Positions 44,911-54,331 of a DNA stretch of 64,000 nucleotides are shown one piece after another. The position numbers and the translations under genes were made by a program. Below the pieces are notes generated by a model that was given only the letters and a program-made list of their open reading frames with translations, was not told where the DNA came from and searched no databases. Every line of letters starts with the position of its first letter. Positions within the stretch are counted from its first letter, which is position 1. The DNA is from Nitrospirota bacterium (GTDB lineage Bacteria; Nitrospirota; UBA9217). The DNA is taken from the NCBI GenBank assembly GCA_023229435.1, contig JALNZF010000011.1:30901-94900 (forward strand), read 5' to 3'.

Positions 44911-46227
44911 ATGCAACCAAACATCCGACAACAGGTCTTTTCACTCGCATTGCCCGTAGTGCTCTCCAGCCTGCTCCAGCGTTCCGTCGGGATCGTGGAC
45001 ATCTTTCTCGTCGGCGGACTGGGGGCATCTTCCATTGCCGCGGTAGGCATTGCGCAGATCATGGTCTTTGTGCTCATGAGCTTGTCCTGGGGCATCAACG
45101 TGGGTGTCACGGTCCAGGTATCTCAATTATGGGGCGCGGGAAGGAAAGGGGACGCGGCAAAGGCGGCGTTCCAGGCCATGCTGCTTGCAGTAGGGGCGGC
45201 GCTGCTCATGATGCTGCTCGGGCTTTCGTTCGGCGGACCGGTAGCGTCGATGCTCGGCGCAAATAATGAGGTGCAGAGCATCCTGCTTGATTACACGAGC
45301 ATCATCTTTACTTTTAGTATTTTCACGATCTCGATCAACGTGCTCGCCGGGATCATGCACGGGACCGGGGATACGAAAACGCCGTTGTATGCGACCCTGA
45401 TCGTAAACATCCTGCATGTGGCGGTGGCCTATCCGCTGATCTACGGATATCTCGGGCTTCCAAAACTCGGGGTCAAAGGCGCGGCCATCGCCATCGCGAT
45501 CTCCGAGGGCATGGGCGCAATATTCCTCCTTGGCCGCTCTTTGCGCAAGCAATACATAATCGGCAGCAGGACTCTGGAGATGAAATACACGGCCATGACG
45601 TTCAAACTGGGGTATCCTATCTTTATCGACCGTCTGCTCCAGAACGCGGGTTCACTGGTTTTCGCCAAGGTAATTCTGCTTTACGGGACCACTGTGTATG
45701 CCGCGCACCAGGTTGGTATGGCCATCGAGGCTTTTTCGTTTATGCCCGGCTTTGGCATTGCCGTCGCGGCTACAACCATGGTGGGCCAGAACCTCGGGGC
45801 CGGCAAGCCGGAGCATGCCCGTCTCTCCGCATATGAAGCCAACCGCCTTGCCGTTGTGCTGATGGCAGGGATGGGCCTGGTGTTCTTTTTCTTTCCCTAC
45901 GCACTGCTCAAGGCATTCACGAGCGACCCTGAAGTTATCAAATATGGTATTCTGTATATGAAGATCGTGGCATTCGCACAGATACCGCTCGCCATAACCA
46001 TGGTGCTTGCCGGATCGCTCCGCGGAGCGGGGGACACCGGGTTCATCATGTTCTCCACGGTTGCAGGTATGTGGTTTATCCGGCTGCCGGTCGCGGCTTT
46101 GCTCGCGACTGTTTTTAAAGCCGAGATCCATTATGTATGGTCGGTCATGATCGCGGACTGGCTGGTGAGGATGTCCCTTCTGCTCTGGAGATATCGCAGG
46201 CAGAACTGGGGAAGACTTGAGATATGA
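44911..46227 (+). CDS. MATE-family efflux transporter
   Basis: 438 residues with about twelve hydrophobic spans in two six-span halves. Typical MATE positions: FSLALPVVLSSLLQRSVGIVD, VGGLGASSIAAVGIAQ, WGINVGVTVQVSQLWGAG, INVLAGIMHGTGDTKTPL and the second-half TMVGQNLGAGKPEHA and LRGAGDTGFIM. It exports organic cations or drugs by Na+ or H+ antiport. Single gene; the upstream ribosome site is weak. A role in exporting the operon product is possible but not shown. Confidence 0.93.
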   Translation: MQPNIRQQVFSLALPVVLSSLLQRSVGIVDIFLVGGLGASSIAAVGIAQIMVFVLMSLSWGINVGVTVQVSQLWGAGRKGDAAKAAFQAMLLAVGAALLMMLLGLSFGGPVASMLGANNEVQSILLDYTSIIFTFSIFTISINVLAGIMHGTGDTKTPLYATLIVNILHVAVAYPLIYGYLGLPKLGVKGAAIAIAISEGMGAIFLLGRSLRKQYIIGSRTLEMKYTAMTFKLGYPIFIDRLLQNAGSLVFAKVILLYGTTVYAAHQVGMAIEAFSFMPGFGIAVAATTMVGQNLGAGKPEHARLSAYEANRLAVVLMAGMGLVFFFFPYALLKAFTSDPEVIKYGILYMKIVAFAQIPLAITMVLAGSLRGAGDTGFIMFSTVAGMWFIRLPVAALLATVFKAEIHYVWSVMIADWLVRMSLLLWRYRRQNWGRLEI

Positions 46228-46281
46228 TGAAACAGTAGGACGTGGGATGTAGGGAGCCAGGAAAACGACGAAGGAGGATAT

Positions 46282-46506
46282 ATGCCTGATATTCAATCAA
46301 TGATCGGCAAGGAAGTGGACGTCATAGCGAACGGAATGAAATATACCGGCACGTTGATAGAAGTCTCCGATGTCGAAGTGCATCTCAAAAGTTCGATGCA
46401 GTGGATAGCGCTTCCGGTATCTTCGGTGAGTGAGGTCAGGCTTAAAGGCAGCGAGACTCGCGAGCCTGAACGGTTTGGAGACTGGGGGCAAGGGGAGGGG
46501 GCCTGA
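46282..46506 (+). CDS. Small LSm/SH3-like barrel protein, function unknown
   Basis: 74 residues after a strong AAGGAGG (46271-46277). The sequence GKEVDVIANGMKYTGTLIEVSDVEVHLKSSMQWIALPVSSVSEVRLK has the five-strand, Sm/Hfq-like hydrophobic pattern with a G-T-L turn. The C-terminal tail is Gly/Glu rich. It is four bases from the converging end of the NtrC-type regulator gene. It could bind RNA or act as a small scaffold; the family is not recognised. Confidence 0.65.
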   Translation: MPDIQSMIGKEVDVIANGMKYTGTLIEVSDVEVHLKSSMQWIALPVSSVSEVRLKGSETREPERFGDWGQGEGA

Positions 46507-46510
46507 AACG

Positions 46511-47869
46511 CTACCCTGTCTCGATCCTGAGTTTCTTCAGCTTCCGATATAAGGTCGCAAGGTCGACCCCGAGCTTGTTCGCCGCCGCTTCCTTGTTCCC
46601 TTTATTTTCCATCATGCTTCTTCGTATATATTCCCGCTCAAATTCATCGAGCGCCTGCCTGAGCGATGAGGTCGAAACTCCTTCAATGTCGAGGGTCCTG
46701 AACTTGTCCGGCAGGTCGTGAATGGTGATCACTTCCCCGTCGGCGAGCACGGTTGCCCGTTCGATCGTATTTCTCAGTTCCCTGATGTTGCCCGGCCAGT
46801 CATAGGCGAGCAGGGCCTGCATTGCCTCGTAATCGATGTCCTTGACCGTCTTTCCCGCTTCCTTTGCGGCGATCGTAAGATAATGTTTGATGAGCATCGG
46901 GATATCGTCACGCCGCTCGCGCAGCGACGGCATGTGGATCTCAATGACGTTCAAACGATAGTAAAGGTCTTCTCGAAAACGACCTTCCTTCACGCGCTGC
47001 ATGAGGTCGGCATTCGTGGCGGCTATGATCCTGACCTCCACGGTGATGACCCGCGTGTCGCCCACGGGGGTGAGCTCCTTGGTCTGGATGACGTGGAGCA
47101 GTTTTACCTGAAGCGCTTGCGGCAGTTCTCCGATCTCATCGAGAAAGAGAGTGCCGCCGTTCGCCATGGTGATAAGGCCCTTCTTGTCCTCGTTTGCCGA
47201 GGTGAAGGCGCCCTTCTTGTGCCCGAACAGCTCGCTTTCCAGCAGGTTCTCCGGGATGGCGCCGCAATTGATGGAAATGAACGGTTTGTCCTTGCGAGGG
47301 CCTCCTTCGTGGATTGCCAGCGCCACGAGGCCCTTGCCCGTGCCGCTATCGCCGGTAATCAGGACGTTACTCTTGTTCGGGATCACTTTTTCCATGACCG
47401 TGAATACTTTTTGCAGGGGATCGGAGCTGCCGATGATGTTCGTGAAAGCGGCGGGGCGCTGACTGAGTTCCTGGCGCAGGATCTGGTTTTCAAGCCGGAG
47501 CTCGCGGCTCTGGAGGATGCTCTTGACGGTCAGCCTGATCTCGTCATTGATGAAGGGCTTGGTGATATAGTCCGTGGCGCCTGCGCGCATGGCCTCTACC
47601 GCTGACAGGACGGAGGCGAAGGCGGTCATCATGACCACCGTCGATTCAGGGCTTATTTGCCTGGCCTGCTTCAGCACCTCGAACCCGTCCATTTTCTCCA
47701 TCTTGATGTCGGTCATGATGATGTCGAAGTTTTCCCGCTTGATGAGTTCGAGCGCCTGCTCTCCGTTGTACGCTTCCTTGACCGAGTATCCCTCCTTGGT
47801 GAGGATGATGTTCAGGGCCATGCAGATGTCTTTTTCATCGTCGACGACCAGAATATTCGCGTTGTCCAT
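46511..47869 (-). CDS. NtrC-type sigma-54-dependent response regulator
   Basis: 452 residues: receiver 1-120 with acidic pocket and phospho-Asp in IIMTDIKMEKMDG; AAA+ domain about 145-375 with Walker A GDSGTGKGLVA, Walker B GGTLFLDEIGE and the arginine-finger region RFREDLYYRLNV; C-terminal Fis-type helix-turn-helix (NKEAAANKLGVDLATLYRKLKKL). The sigma-54-contacting loop reads GAFTSA instead of GAFTGA. It is the last gene of a minus-strand operon after the receiver and the sensor kinase, 14 bases downstream of the kinase. It could drive sigma-54 promoters such as the one at 5990. Confidence 0.95.
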   Translation of the reverse strand: MDNANILVVDDEKDICMALNIILTKEGYSVKEAYNGEQALELIKRENFDIIMTDIKMEKMDGFEVLKQARQISPESTVVMMTAFASVLSAVEAMRAGATDYITKPFINDEIRLTVKSILQSRELRLENQILRQELSQRPAAFTNIIGSSDPLQKVFTVMEKVIPNKSNVLITGDSGTGKGLVALAIHEGGPRKDKPFISINCGAIPENLLESELFGHKKGAFTSANEDKKGLITMANGGTLFLDEIGELPQALQVKLLHVIQTKELTPVGDTRVITVEVRIIAATNADLMQRVKEGRFREDLYYRLNVIEIHMPSLRERRDDIPMLIKHYLTIAAKEAGKTVKDIDYEAMQALLAYDWPGNIRELRNTIERATVLADGEVITIHDLPDKFRTLDIEGVSTSSLRQALDEFEREYIRRSMMENKGNKEAAANKLGVDLATLYRKLKKLRIETG

Positions 47870-47883
47870 GACAGCTGTCTCCC

Positions 47884-50121
47884 TTATCCCTGATCGATCG
47901 GAAGTGTGATGGTGAAGATCGTGCCTCTTCCTACTTCACTATCCACCCTGATGTCGCCCTTGAACCGCTTGACGATATTATAGCTCAATGAGAGCCCGAG
48001 TCCGGTGCCCGTGCCTACTTCCTTGGTTGTGTAAAAGGGGTCGAAGATCTTTTCAAGGTCCTGTCCGGCAATCCCGATGCCGGTGTCCGCCAACTCGATC
48101 ACAATTGAATTTGTTCCCGACTCGTTCCGTTCCTGTCTTGTCGTAACCGTCAGTTTCCCACCTTCGGGCATCGCATCCAGGGCATTCAGGATGATATTCA
48201 TGAAGACCTGGGACACCTGCCCTTCGTCGATCATGGTTTGAGGGAGGCTGGGATCAAAAAAAGACAGAATTTCTATCGTGTTTTTCATTCGCTTGTCGAG
48301 ACGCATGAGGTCGAGGGTTGACTGCAGGACGTCATTAAGCTGCACGGGTCTTATTTTCAGCGAATCGGCGCGCGCAAAGGTGGACATGTGCCGCACGATA
48401 TCCGTGATCCGCTGGATGTGGTTGTTGATGATGTCGAGGCTTTTTTGTGAAAATTCGTCCGTTGCCATTTCCCGGAGCAGCTGGGCAAAGGTCGAGATCG
48501 AGGTGAGGGGATTGCCGATCTCGTGGGCGACGCCGGCCGCGAGCCTGCCGAGCGAAGCAAGTTTTTCCGAGTGCATGACCTGCTGTTCGAGCTTCTTCGC
48601 CGTGGCGGTCCCCTTGTCGACCTTGTCTTCGAGCTCGACGGTGTACTGCTTGAGCGCCTCCTCAAGGTGGACCCGCTTCGTGACGTTGTTGCTCGATATC
48701 AGAATGCCGGAAATCGTATTTTCGATGATGAGCGGGCTGATGTTCATGTCCAGATAGAGAGGGGCCGCTTCAAGAGCGGTTATCCTGTAATCTTTGATCG
48801 CAAAGCTGCGTCCCGTGAGTGTTTTGTGCAACAAGGTCTCGAACGGGATGCTTTCATACGGCTGGAGATTGTCAGGGAAGAGCGTGAAGAACGGGCAGTT
48901 GAGGATGTCTTGCTTCGGTCGGCTGAACGTCTTCGCCTGAGCGGTGTTCAACGTTTTGACCCTGAGATCCTTGTCAAGGACCATGAGATTGGTTTTCGTG
49001 TTCTCGATGATGTTCTCAAGGTAATCCTTCTGGATCTCTATTTCGCGCTCCAGCCTGCGCTGGTTCTCGAAATGCTTGGCTTTTTCTTCGGCCTTGATCT
49101 TTCTTTTATAATTGATGATCGTGGTGCCTGAGGCAACCAGCGTGGTGATGAAGATCGACAGGATCAGGAGTGAGTAGAACCGTCTGCTTTTTTGCATGAG
49201 CGCGATGACGTCGGAGTACGGCGCGGACACTACAATGATCCATGATTTTCTTACGATTGGAAACCGGTAAAACGCCGCAAGTTTGTTCTCTCCTCCCGGC
49301 GCCTTATAATACCCAAAGGTTTCCGTTTTTTCTTCGATCATCTTTTTCTCGGTAGCGAATGACTTGTGGCACTGGAAGCACGACCGATTGGATTGGTACA
49401 GGTTCTTGCCCACCATCTGGGGCTGAGTGGGATGGTAGAGCAACGTTCCATCGGCGTCCATCATCCAGGCATACCCGCGCATACCTGACTTGATCGGCAA
49501 AAGATATTTTTGAGTAATGCCATCCATAGAGAGAACGGCAAGAACGACACCTTTGAACTCAGATACGGGGTGATTCGCATCGTGCAGATAAACAGGGGTG
49601 GCAACGATGAACACTTGAGTCTCTGGTTTATCTTTATGAACATGGATCAGGTCGGTAATGAGCCGTTCATTGTCGGGCAGGAGGCGGGCTTTTTGAAAAT
49701 AATCGGTTTGCGACAAGTCCATGCCTTCCTTCCGGGGATACGAGCTATCGTAGAGCACAATCCCGTCTTTGTTAAGCACCTGGATGGTTTCCAATGCTTT
49801 GTTCTGTAAACCGATATTGATCGATTCGGCAACTGATCGGCTTCGGGGGCTGAGATGGATACGATCGAGATCCGGTAGTCGGGAGATGACCCGGATGTTC
49901 TTGGATACATAGTCGATGAAGCTTTCTATGTTCATGGCAACTTCACGGGCAAGCAGGAGCTGCTGTTGGTTGAACTGTGCCGCCATCTCTTCCTGGAGTG
50001 TCTGGTGAAAGAACTGTCCGAGAATGATGATGAGAGAGAGTACGATCAGAAGCGACAGGATGATTACCGCGGGGGAAAGAAGCTCTTTTTGTTTGAGGAT
50101 GCTGATGACACGTTGAAACAT
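47884..50121 (-). CDS. Membrane sensor histidine kinase with periplasmic CXXCH motif
   Basis: 745 residues. TM1 is near 20-37 (VIILSLLIVLSLIIILGQFF). A large Cache-type periplasmic sensor (about 40-310) contains SCFQCHKS, a c-type haem CXXCH, near residue 247. TM2 follows near 320-340, then a PAS-like domain, a HisKA domain with phospho-His in LAAGVAHEIGNPLTSI, and an ATPase domain with NIILNALDAMPEGG, DTGIGIAG and GTGLGLSLSYNIV. A haem in the sensor suggests redox, oxygen or NO sensing. It is paired with the NtrC-type regulator and a lone receiver. Confidence 0.94.
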   Translation of the reverse strand: MFQRVISILKQKELLSPAVIILSLLIVLSLIIILGQFFHQTLQEEMAAQFNQQQLLLAREVAMNIESFIDYVSKNIRVISRLPDLDRIHLSPRSRSVAESINIGLQNKALETIQVLNKDGIVLYDSSYPRKEGMDLSQTDYFQKARLLPDNERLITDLIHVHKDKPETQVFIVATPVYLHDANHPVSEFKGVVLAVLSMDGITQKYLLPIKSGMRGYAWMMDADGTLLYHPTQPQMVGKNLYQSNRSCFQCHKSFATEKKMIEEKTETFGYYKAPGGENKLAAFYRFPIVRKSWIIVVSAPYSDVIALMQKSRRFYSLLILSIFITTLVASGTTIINYKRKIKAEEKAKHFENQRRLEREIEIQKDYLENIIENTKTNLMVLDKDLRVKTLNTAQAKTFSRPKQDILNCPFFTLFPDNLQPYESIPFETLLHKTLTGRSFAIKDYRITALEAAPLYLDMNISPLIIENTISGILISSNNVTKRVHLEEALKQYTVELEDKVDKGTATAKKLEQQVMHSEKLASLGRLAAGVAHEIGNPLTSISTFAQLLREMATDEFSQKSLDIINNHIQRITDIVRHMSTFARADSLKIRPVQLNDVLQSTLDLMRLDKRMKNTIEILSFFDPSLPQTMIDEGQVSQVFMNIILNALDAMPEGGKLTVTTRQERNESGTNSIVIELADTGIGIAGQDLEKIFDPFYTTKEVGTGTGLGLSLSYNIVKRFKGDIRVDSEVGRGTIFTITLPIDQG

Positions 50122-50188
50122 GGAATAATTTACATCGAAAAGCGAGGAAAAGTCAAGCAGTTAAACCCGCATGCAATTGCATGAGCGC

Positions 50189-50557
50189 TCATCCGGGACA
50201 TTTATGGAGCCGGGCGAGCAGTTCACTGGGGGTGAAGGGTTTTGCGATGTATTCGTCAGCGCCGACTTCCTTGCCATGCTCTTGCCCGGTTGCCTGACCT
50301 TTGTCACTCAGCATGAGGACGAAGGTTTTTTTGAGGTTGGGGTCGTTCTTGATGGTGCGGCAGACATCATAGCCGCTTATCTTCGGCATCATGACATCGA
50401 GGATCAGGATATCGGGAGAGAACTCCCGCACTTTGCTGAGCGCTTCTGCGCCGTCTTTCGCCGTCCACAAGGTATGTCCCTGGTCCTCGAGGATGATACA
50501 GAGAGCTTCCCGGATACCCTCATTGTCATCCGCTATCAGTATCTTCTTTTGTTTCAT
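50189..50557 (-). CDS. Single-domain response regulator
   Basis: 122 residues forming only a CheY-like receiver: acidic pair IADDNE, phospho-Asp in DILILDVMMPKISG, the usual Thr/Ser of strand 4 as LMLSDKG, and Lys in YIAKPFTPSEL. There is no output domain. It probably modulates the sensor kinase that follows 67 bases downstream on the same strand. First gene of the three-gene signalling operon. Confidence 0.93.
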   Translation of the reverse strand: MKQKKILIADDNEGIREALCIILEDQGHTLWTAKDGAEALSKVREFSPDILILDVMMPKISGYDVCRTIKNDPNLKKTFVLMLSDKGQATGQEHGKEVGADEYIAKPFTPSELLARLHKCPG

Positions 50558-50595
50558 CAGGATATTTATTGATCCAGTCAGGGTGACTTTTTAAA

Positions 50596-50624
50596 AGGTT
50601 AGCCGCTCTTATCTGTTTTGTCAA
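50596..50624 (-). promoter_or_regulatory. Candidate sigma-70 promoter of the signalling operon
   Basis: On the minus strand TTGACA (50624-50619), a 17-base spacer and TAACCT (50601-50596), about 40 bases upstream of the receiver ATG. The -35 box is perfect and the -10 box weak. Confidence 0.45.
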
Positions 50625-50793
50625 CAAGAATAAAATTCGTTTTATCCGCATGGTAAGATAAGGCGAAAGGCATGGCCATTATTTATTGAAATGCCCTGTT
50701 CGGTGATAAAAAGTTGCAATTGCATGCAGATTCCCCTATGATGGCAAAAAATGCAGTCCGGCGTTACGGCGCGATGCGAGCAGAGGATAAACA

Positions 50794-52179
50794 GTGGACG
50801 TGAATATTGATCTTGGCGCGGTCCTGAAAAGGGCCTTGCGGAACGGCGGCGAGTTCGCGGATGTTTTTATTGAACAGAGCGCGCCGCTCTCGCTCATGTG
50901 CGAGGACAACCGGATTGAAAAGGTCCTGTCCGGGGTGGACTGCGGCGCCGGAGTCCGGCTCATCTTCGGCCGGAGGACTGCCTACGCCTATACCAATGAA
51001 CTGACGACCGGGTCTCTTCTTGAAATTGCCGATGCGGTACGGCAAGCTGCGGCCGGGGACATCCATCAGCCGGCCGTTACGTTGATACGGGCGAATCCGC
51101 GTGTTGACCTGTTGGTCAGACAGGCCCCGGAAAGGGTGGATACCTCCCGGAAGGCGGCGATGGTGCTTCAGGCAAACAAGGTCGCGCGCTCGTTCGATCC
51201 GCGCATCCGGCAGGCACTGGTGAGCTACCGGGAAAACCGGCAGCGGGTCCTTATGGCAAACTCCGATGGTGTTCTTGCCGGGGATGAACGCATGTATCTT
51301 ACCGCGGTTGTCCATGTCGTGGCCGCGGACGGAGCGGTCGTCCAGACCGGGTACGAGCCGATCGGGGGTATTGCCGGCATGGAGCTCTTTGACGCGTACC
51401 CGCTTGACCAGGCGGCAGAGACCGCGGCGCGGCGCGCGGTGATGATGCTTTCCGCGAGAAAGGCGCCGGCAGGCAGAATGCCGGTTGTGCTCTCCTCGGA
51501 GGCGGGCGGCACCATGATCCACGAGGCAGTCGGTCACGGTCTTGAGGCGGACCTGGCCCAAGCCGGCCTCTCGGTTTACTCGAACAAAAGGGGAGAACGG
51601 ATCGCATCATCGCTCATTACGGTCGTGGACGACGCCACGCTGGCCGGGAAGCGCGGATCGTTCCGATTCGACGATGAAGGCGTTGATGCGGAACGCACGG
51701 TGCTGGTGGACAGGGGAATTCTTAAATCATTCATGTACGATCGTCTGACAGCCATGAAGGACGGAGCGAGGTCCACCGGGAACGGCAGACGTGAATCCTA
51801 CAAACACCGGCCGATCCCCCGGATGACGAACACGATGATCATGCCCGGTGAATCCGATCCTGAAGACATCCTGCGGTCAACGCCGAACGGTCTTTTTGTG
51901 AAAAAAATGGGCGGCGGGCAGGTTAATACCGTGAACGGTGATTTTGTGTTCGAGGTGAGCGAAGGATACCTGATCGAGAACGGGAAGATCGGGGAATTGG
52001 TGCGCGGGGCAACGCTCACGGGGAATGGACCGCAGGTCCTTCTCTCCATTGACCGGGTCGGCACTGATCTCGGTTTCTCCATCGGGACCTGCGGCAAGGA
52101 CGGGCAGGGGTCGCCGGTAAGCGACGCCCAGCCGACGCTCCGGATACCCGAGATCACCGTGGGCGGCGTTGTGGCTTGA
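50794..52179 (+). CDS. tldD: Metalloprotease TldD
   Basis: 461 residues of the TldD/PmbA family. The metal-binding HExxxH is in TMIHEAVGHGLEADLA, with VVDDATLAGKRGSFRFDDEG and the C-terminal GGVVA region intact. TldD forms a heterodimer with TldE that degrades or trims peptides, for example in microcin maturation and toxin clearance. No tldE is seen next to it. The GTG start at 50794 is seven bases after GAGG. The gene is divergent from the signalling operon. Confidence 0.93.
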   Translation: MDVNIDLGAVLKRALRNGGEFADVFIEQSAPLSLMCEDNRIEKVLSGVDCGAGVRLIFGRRTAYAYTNELTTGSLLEIADAVRQAAAGDIHQPAVTLIRANPRVDLLVRQAPERVDTSRKAAMVLQANKVARSFDPRIRQALVSYRENRQRVLMANSDGVLAGDERMYLTAVVHVVAADGAVVQTGYEPIGGIAGMELFDAYPLDQAAETAARRAVMMLSARKAPAGRMPVVLSSEAGGTMIHEAVGHGLEADLAQAGLSVYSNKRGERIASSLITVVDDATLAGKRGSFRFDDEGVDAERTVLVDRGILKSFMYDRLTAMKDGARSTGNGRRESYKHRPIPRMTNTMIMPGESDPEDILRSTPNGLFVKKMGGGQVNTVNGDFVFEVSEGYLIENGKIGELVRGATLTGNGPQVLLSIDRVGTDLGFSIGTCGKDGQGSPVSDAQPTLRIPEITVGGVVA

Positions 52180-52205
52180 GTGTTCTCAAGACGGCAAGAA
52201 GTTTT

Positions 52206-52312
52206 CTCGCAGAGGCGCAGAGGACGCAGAGTAAATCATAACCTGTAAGTACTGGCTTTAACCCAGAACATTTTTCGAGCTTTTCTCTGCGAACTCTGCG
52301 CCTCTGCGAGAG
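52206..52312. repeat. Intergenic inverted repeat, CTCTGCG family
   Basis: Arms TCGCAGAGGCGCAGAGGACG (52206-52225) and the near-complement CTCTGCGCCTCTGCGAGA (52295-52312), separated by about 70 bases. It is the widespread CTCTGCGCCTCTGCG intergenic repeat type, lying between tldD and mog/moaB. Confidence 0.8.
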
Positions 52313-52356
52313 ACGCCTTTTTGGTTCCGGTTTGTCCGGGTTAGGATGTGAACAAG

Positions 52357-52851
52357 ATGAATATTCGTGCTGCCATCATAACCCTGAGCGACAAAGGCTC
52401 AAAAGGGGAACGTGAGGACGAGAGCGGAAGGACCATTCGCGAAATGATCGCGGGCATACCTGCTCTTGTTGGACATTATGAAATCCTTCCCGATGAGAAA
52501 CTGCGCATTATCGAAGTGCTGAGCCGCCTGTCCGATTCCGGAACGATCGATCTCATCATCACCACAGGAGGCACAGGCGTGTCAGCGCGTGACGTGACGC
52601 CCGAGGCTACACGGGCAGTGATCGATCGGGAACTCCCGGGCATGGCAGAAGCCATGCGCGCCGAGAGCCTCAAGAAGACGCCCCATGCCATGATCTCCCG
52701 GGCTGTAGCAGGCATCCGCAAACAGACCTTGATCGTGAACCTGCCCGGCAGTCCCAAGGCGGTTCGTGAGAACCTCGCTGTCATCCTTCCCGCACTTCCG
52801 CATGCGATCGAGAAGATCAAAGGGGATCCCCGTGAGTGCGGAAGTGCGTGA
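52357..52851 (+). CDS. Molybdenum cofactor protein, MogA/MoaB family
   Basis: 164 residues from ATG 52357; a GTG start at 52348 is also possible. Core motifs AAIITLSDKGSKGEREDESG, LIITTGGTGVSARDVTPEAT, MAEAMRAES and VNLPGSPKAVREN fit molybdopterin adenylyltransferase. MogA adenylylates molybdopterin before molybdate insertion, and MoaB homologues do the same in many anaerobes. The sequence alone does not separate MogA from MoaB here. Confidence 0.9.
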   Translation: MNIRAAIITLSDKGSKGEREDESGRTIREMIAGIPALVGHYEILPDEKLRIIEVLSRLSDSGTIDLIITTGGTGVSARDVTPEATRAVIDRELPGMAEAMRAESLKKTPHAMISRAVAGIRKQTLIVNLPGSPKAVRENLAVILPALPHAIEKIKGDPRECGSA

Positions 52852-52938
52852 TTCATTCAATTGATCCAATGATGGGATTGCATCGTCCCTTTGCATTTAA
52901 TTTCCTTCGCTCAACACACCGTCAAGACATGATTAAAA

Positions 52939-52967
52939 TTGACAACCCTTCTTATATAGTATAAAAT
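52939..52967 (+). promoter_or_regulatory. Candidate sigma-70 promoter
   Basis: TTGACA (52939-52944), a 17-base spacer and TAAAAT (52962-52967), about 130 bases before the zinc-ribbon/Yip1-like gene. Both boxes are close to consensus. Confidence 0.55.
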
Positions 52968-52993
52968 TTCTTCATTTGTTTGCTCTTGAATTG

Positions 52994-53055
52994 ACCCCTC
53001 ACCCTGGCCGATATGTAATTACCGTCGGCGAGGGAGAGGATCGAGGTGAGGGGGG
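52994..53055. repeat. Palindromic repeat of the CCCCTCACC/GGTGAGGGG family
   Basis: CCCCTCACCCTGGCCG..CGGCGAGGGAGAGG..GGTGAGGGG. It is a longer relative of the elements around the DUF559 gene and lies in the leader of the Yip1-like gene. Confidence 0.75.
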
Positions 53056-53096
53056 ATTGATTGCGGCCGAAGGCCGTCCTATGGTAAGGAGGTTGC

Positions 53097-53867
53097 GTGT
53101 TCTGTAAACACTGTGGCAAGGAAATAGGTGAAGGTCAGACTTTTTGTCAGCATTGCGGGACAAGGCTTGTTGCCGAGAATCACGCATCGGGCATAACGCC
53201 ACCTGATGGCGGGAGATACAAAACATCCTGGGAGGACCGGGCAACAATCGGATTTTTTCATGGTCTCTCCAGGACCGCACGGGACGTTCTTTCCAGCCCT
53301 TCGGCTTTTTTCAAGAAGATGCCGGTGACAGGCGGTCTGACCGATCCGATGCTCTTTGCCATGATCATCGGCACAATGGGGTTGATGTTCCTTTCCGTAT
53401 GGCACCTTTTGCTCCATGATTCGATGAACAGCTTCATGACCCCTGAGATGAGGAGCGCAGCCGGTCGGGGGATGTCAGACGGTATCGCATCGCCGCTCGG
53501 GACGCTCATGATCCCGTTCATGCTCATACTCTGGCTGTTCGTCGTGTCCGGAATGCTCCACCTTTTTCTCATGGTGGTCCGTGGAGAGAAGGCAGGCTTT
53601 GAGGCGACCTTTCGGGTAGTAAGCTACAGTGTGACGCCCTTCCTGTTCCTGGCCATTCCCTACTGCGGTATGATGATCGCGATGCTCTGGGTGCTTACTC
53701 TCTTCATGATCGGGCTCAGGGACGCGCATGAGACCACCGGCGGTAAAGCGACCGTTGCCGTTCTCTTTCCTTTCCTGTTTTGCTGTGGGATGTTCATTCT
53801 GGCGGTTGTTTTGTTCATGGGAGCTATCGCCTCATCCTTCGGCGCCATGATGCAAATGTATCAGTGA
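53097..53867 (+). CDS. Zinc-ribbon Yip1-like membrane protein
   Basis: 256 residues from a GTG start after AAGGAGG. The N-terminus is a zinc ribbon with two CxxC pairs (CKHCG..FCQHCG). A linker follows, then five or so hydrophobic spans with the Yip1-domain look (PSAFFKKMP, ..GKATVAVLFPFLFCCGMF). Membrane protein of unknown function. The next gene (DUF2752) starts 15 bases downstream, so the two probably form an operon. Confidence 0.8.
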   Translation: MFCKHCGKEIGEGQTFCQHCGTRLVAENHASGITPPDGGRYKTSWEDRATIGFFHGLSRTARDVLSSPSAFFKKMPVTGGLTDPMLFAMIIGTMGLMFLSVWHLLLHDSMNSFMTPEMRSAAGRGMSDGIASPLGTLMIPFMLILWLFVVSGMLHLFLMVVRGEKAGFEATFRVVSYSVTPFLFLAIPYCGMMIAMLWVLTLFMIGLRDAHETTGGKATVAVLFPFLFCCGMFILAVVLFMGAIASSFGAMMQMYQ

Positions 53868-53882
53868 TGTGAGCTCGCCGGC

Positions 53883-54290
53883 ATGCGACTGTTGCTGAAA
53901 AAGAGGGCCCCGGAGCAGATAGAATTCGGCATCATCTACGGAGGTATCGCGCTGGTGATGCTTGGCGTTGGATGGTTGCAGCCGATCTTATCGTTCGCGC
54001 CGGACTGCGTGTTCAAGGGACTGACCGGCATCCCCTGTCTCACCTGTGGTTCTACCCGGTCGGTGGTGCACTTGTCCCATGGCGATATCCTGTCCGCGTT
54101 TGGCATGAATCCCCTCATGACCCTGTGCCTGATTTCTGCTGTGCTGTATTTTATCTTCAGTCTTATCAGTGCTGTATTCGATCTTCCCCGTATCAGCCTC
54201 CTTCTTACCGATAAAGAAATCAATGTCATGAGATCAGGAGTGGTCATGATTCTGCTTGCGCAATGGGCTTACCTCATCATTTTGTCCTGA
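53883..54290 (+). CDS. DUF2752 membrane protein
   Basis: 135 residues with three hydrophobic spans and the DUF2752 signature CVFKGLTGIPCLTCGSTRSV..GDILSAFGMNPL, with paired Cys residues. Function unknown. It is linked to the Yip1-like gene, a pairing compatible with an inner-membrane complex. Confidence 0.87.
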   Translation: MRLLLKKRAPEQIEFGIIYGGIALVMLGVGWLQPILSFAPDCVFKGLTGIPCLTCGSTRSVVHLSHGDILSAFGMNPLMTLCLISAVLYFIFSLISAVFDLPRISLLLTDKEINVMRSGVVMILLAQWAYLIILS

Positions 54291-54331
54291 CAATTCCTTT
54301 TTCAGTTGATACCCAATTGGCAATAATCTTA

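Noticed and set aside
50794..52179. tldD as part of a RiPP pathway with the exporter fusion
   Set aside because: It is 11 kb away in another unit, without tldE or a precursor; better treated as a general protease gene.
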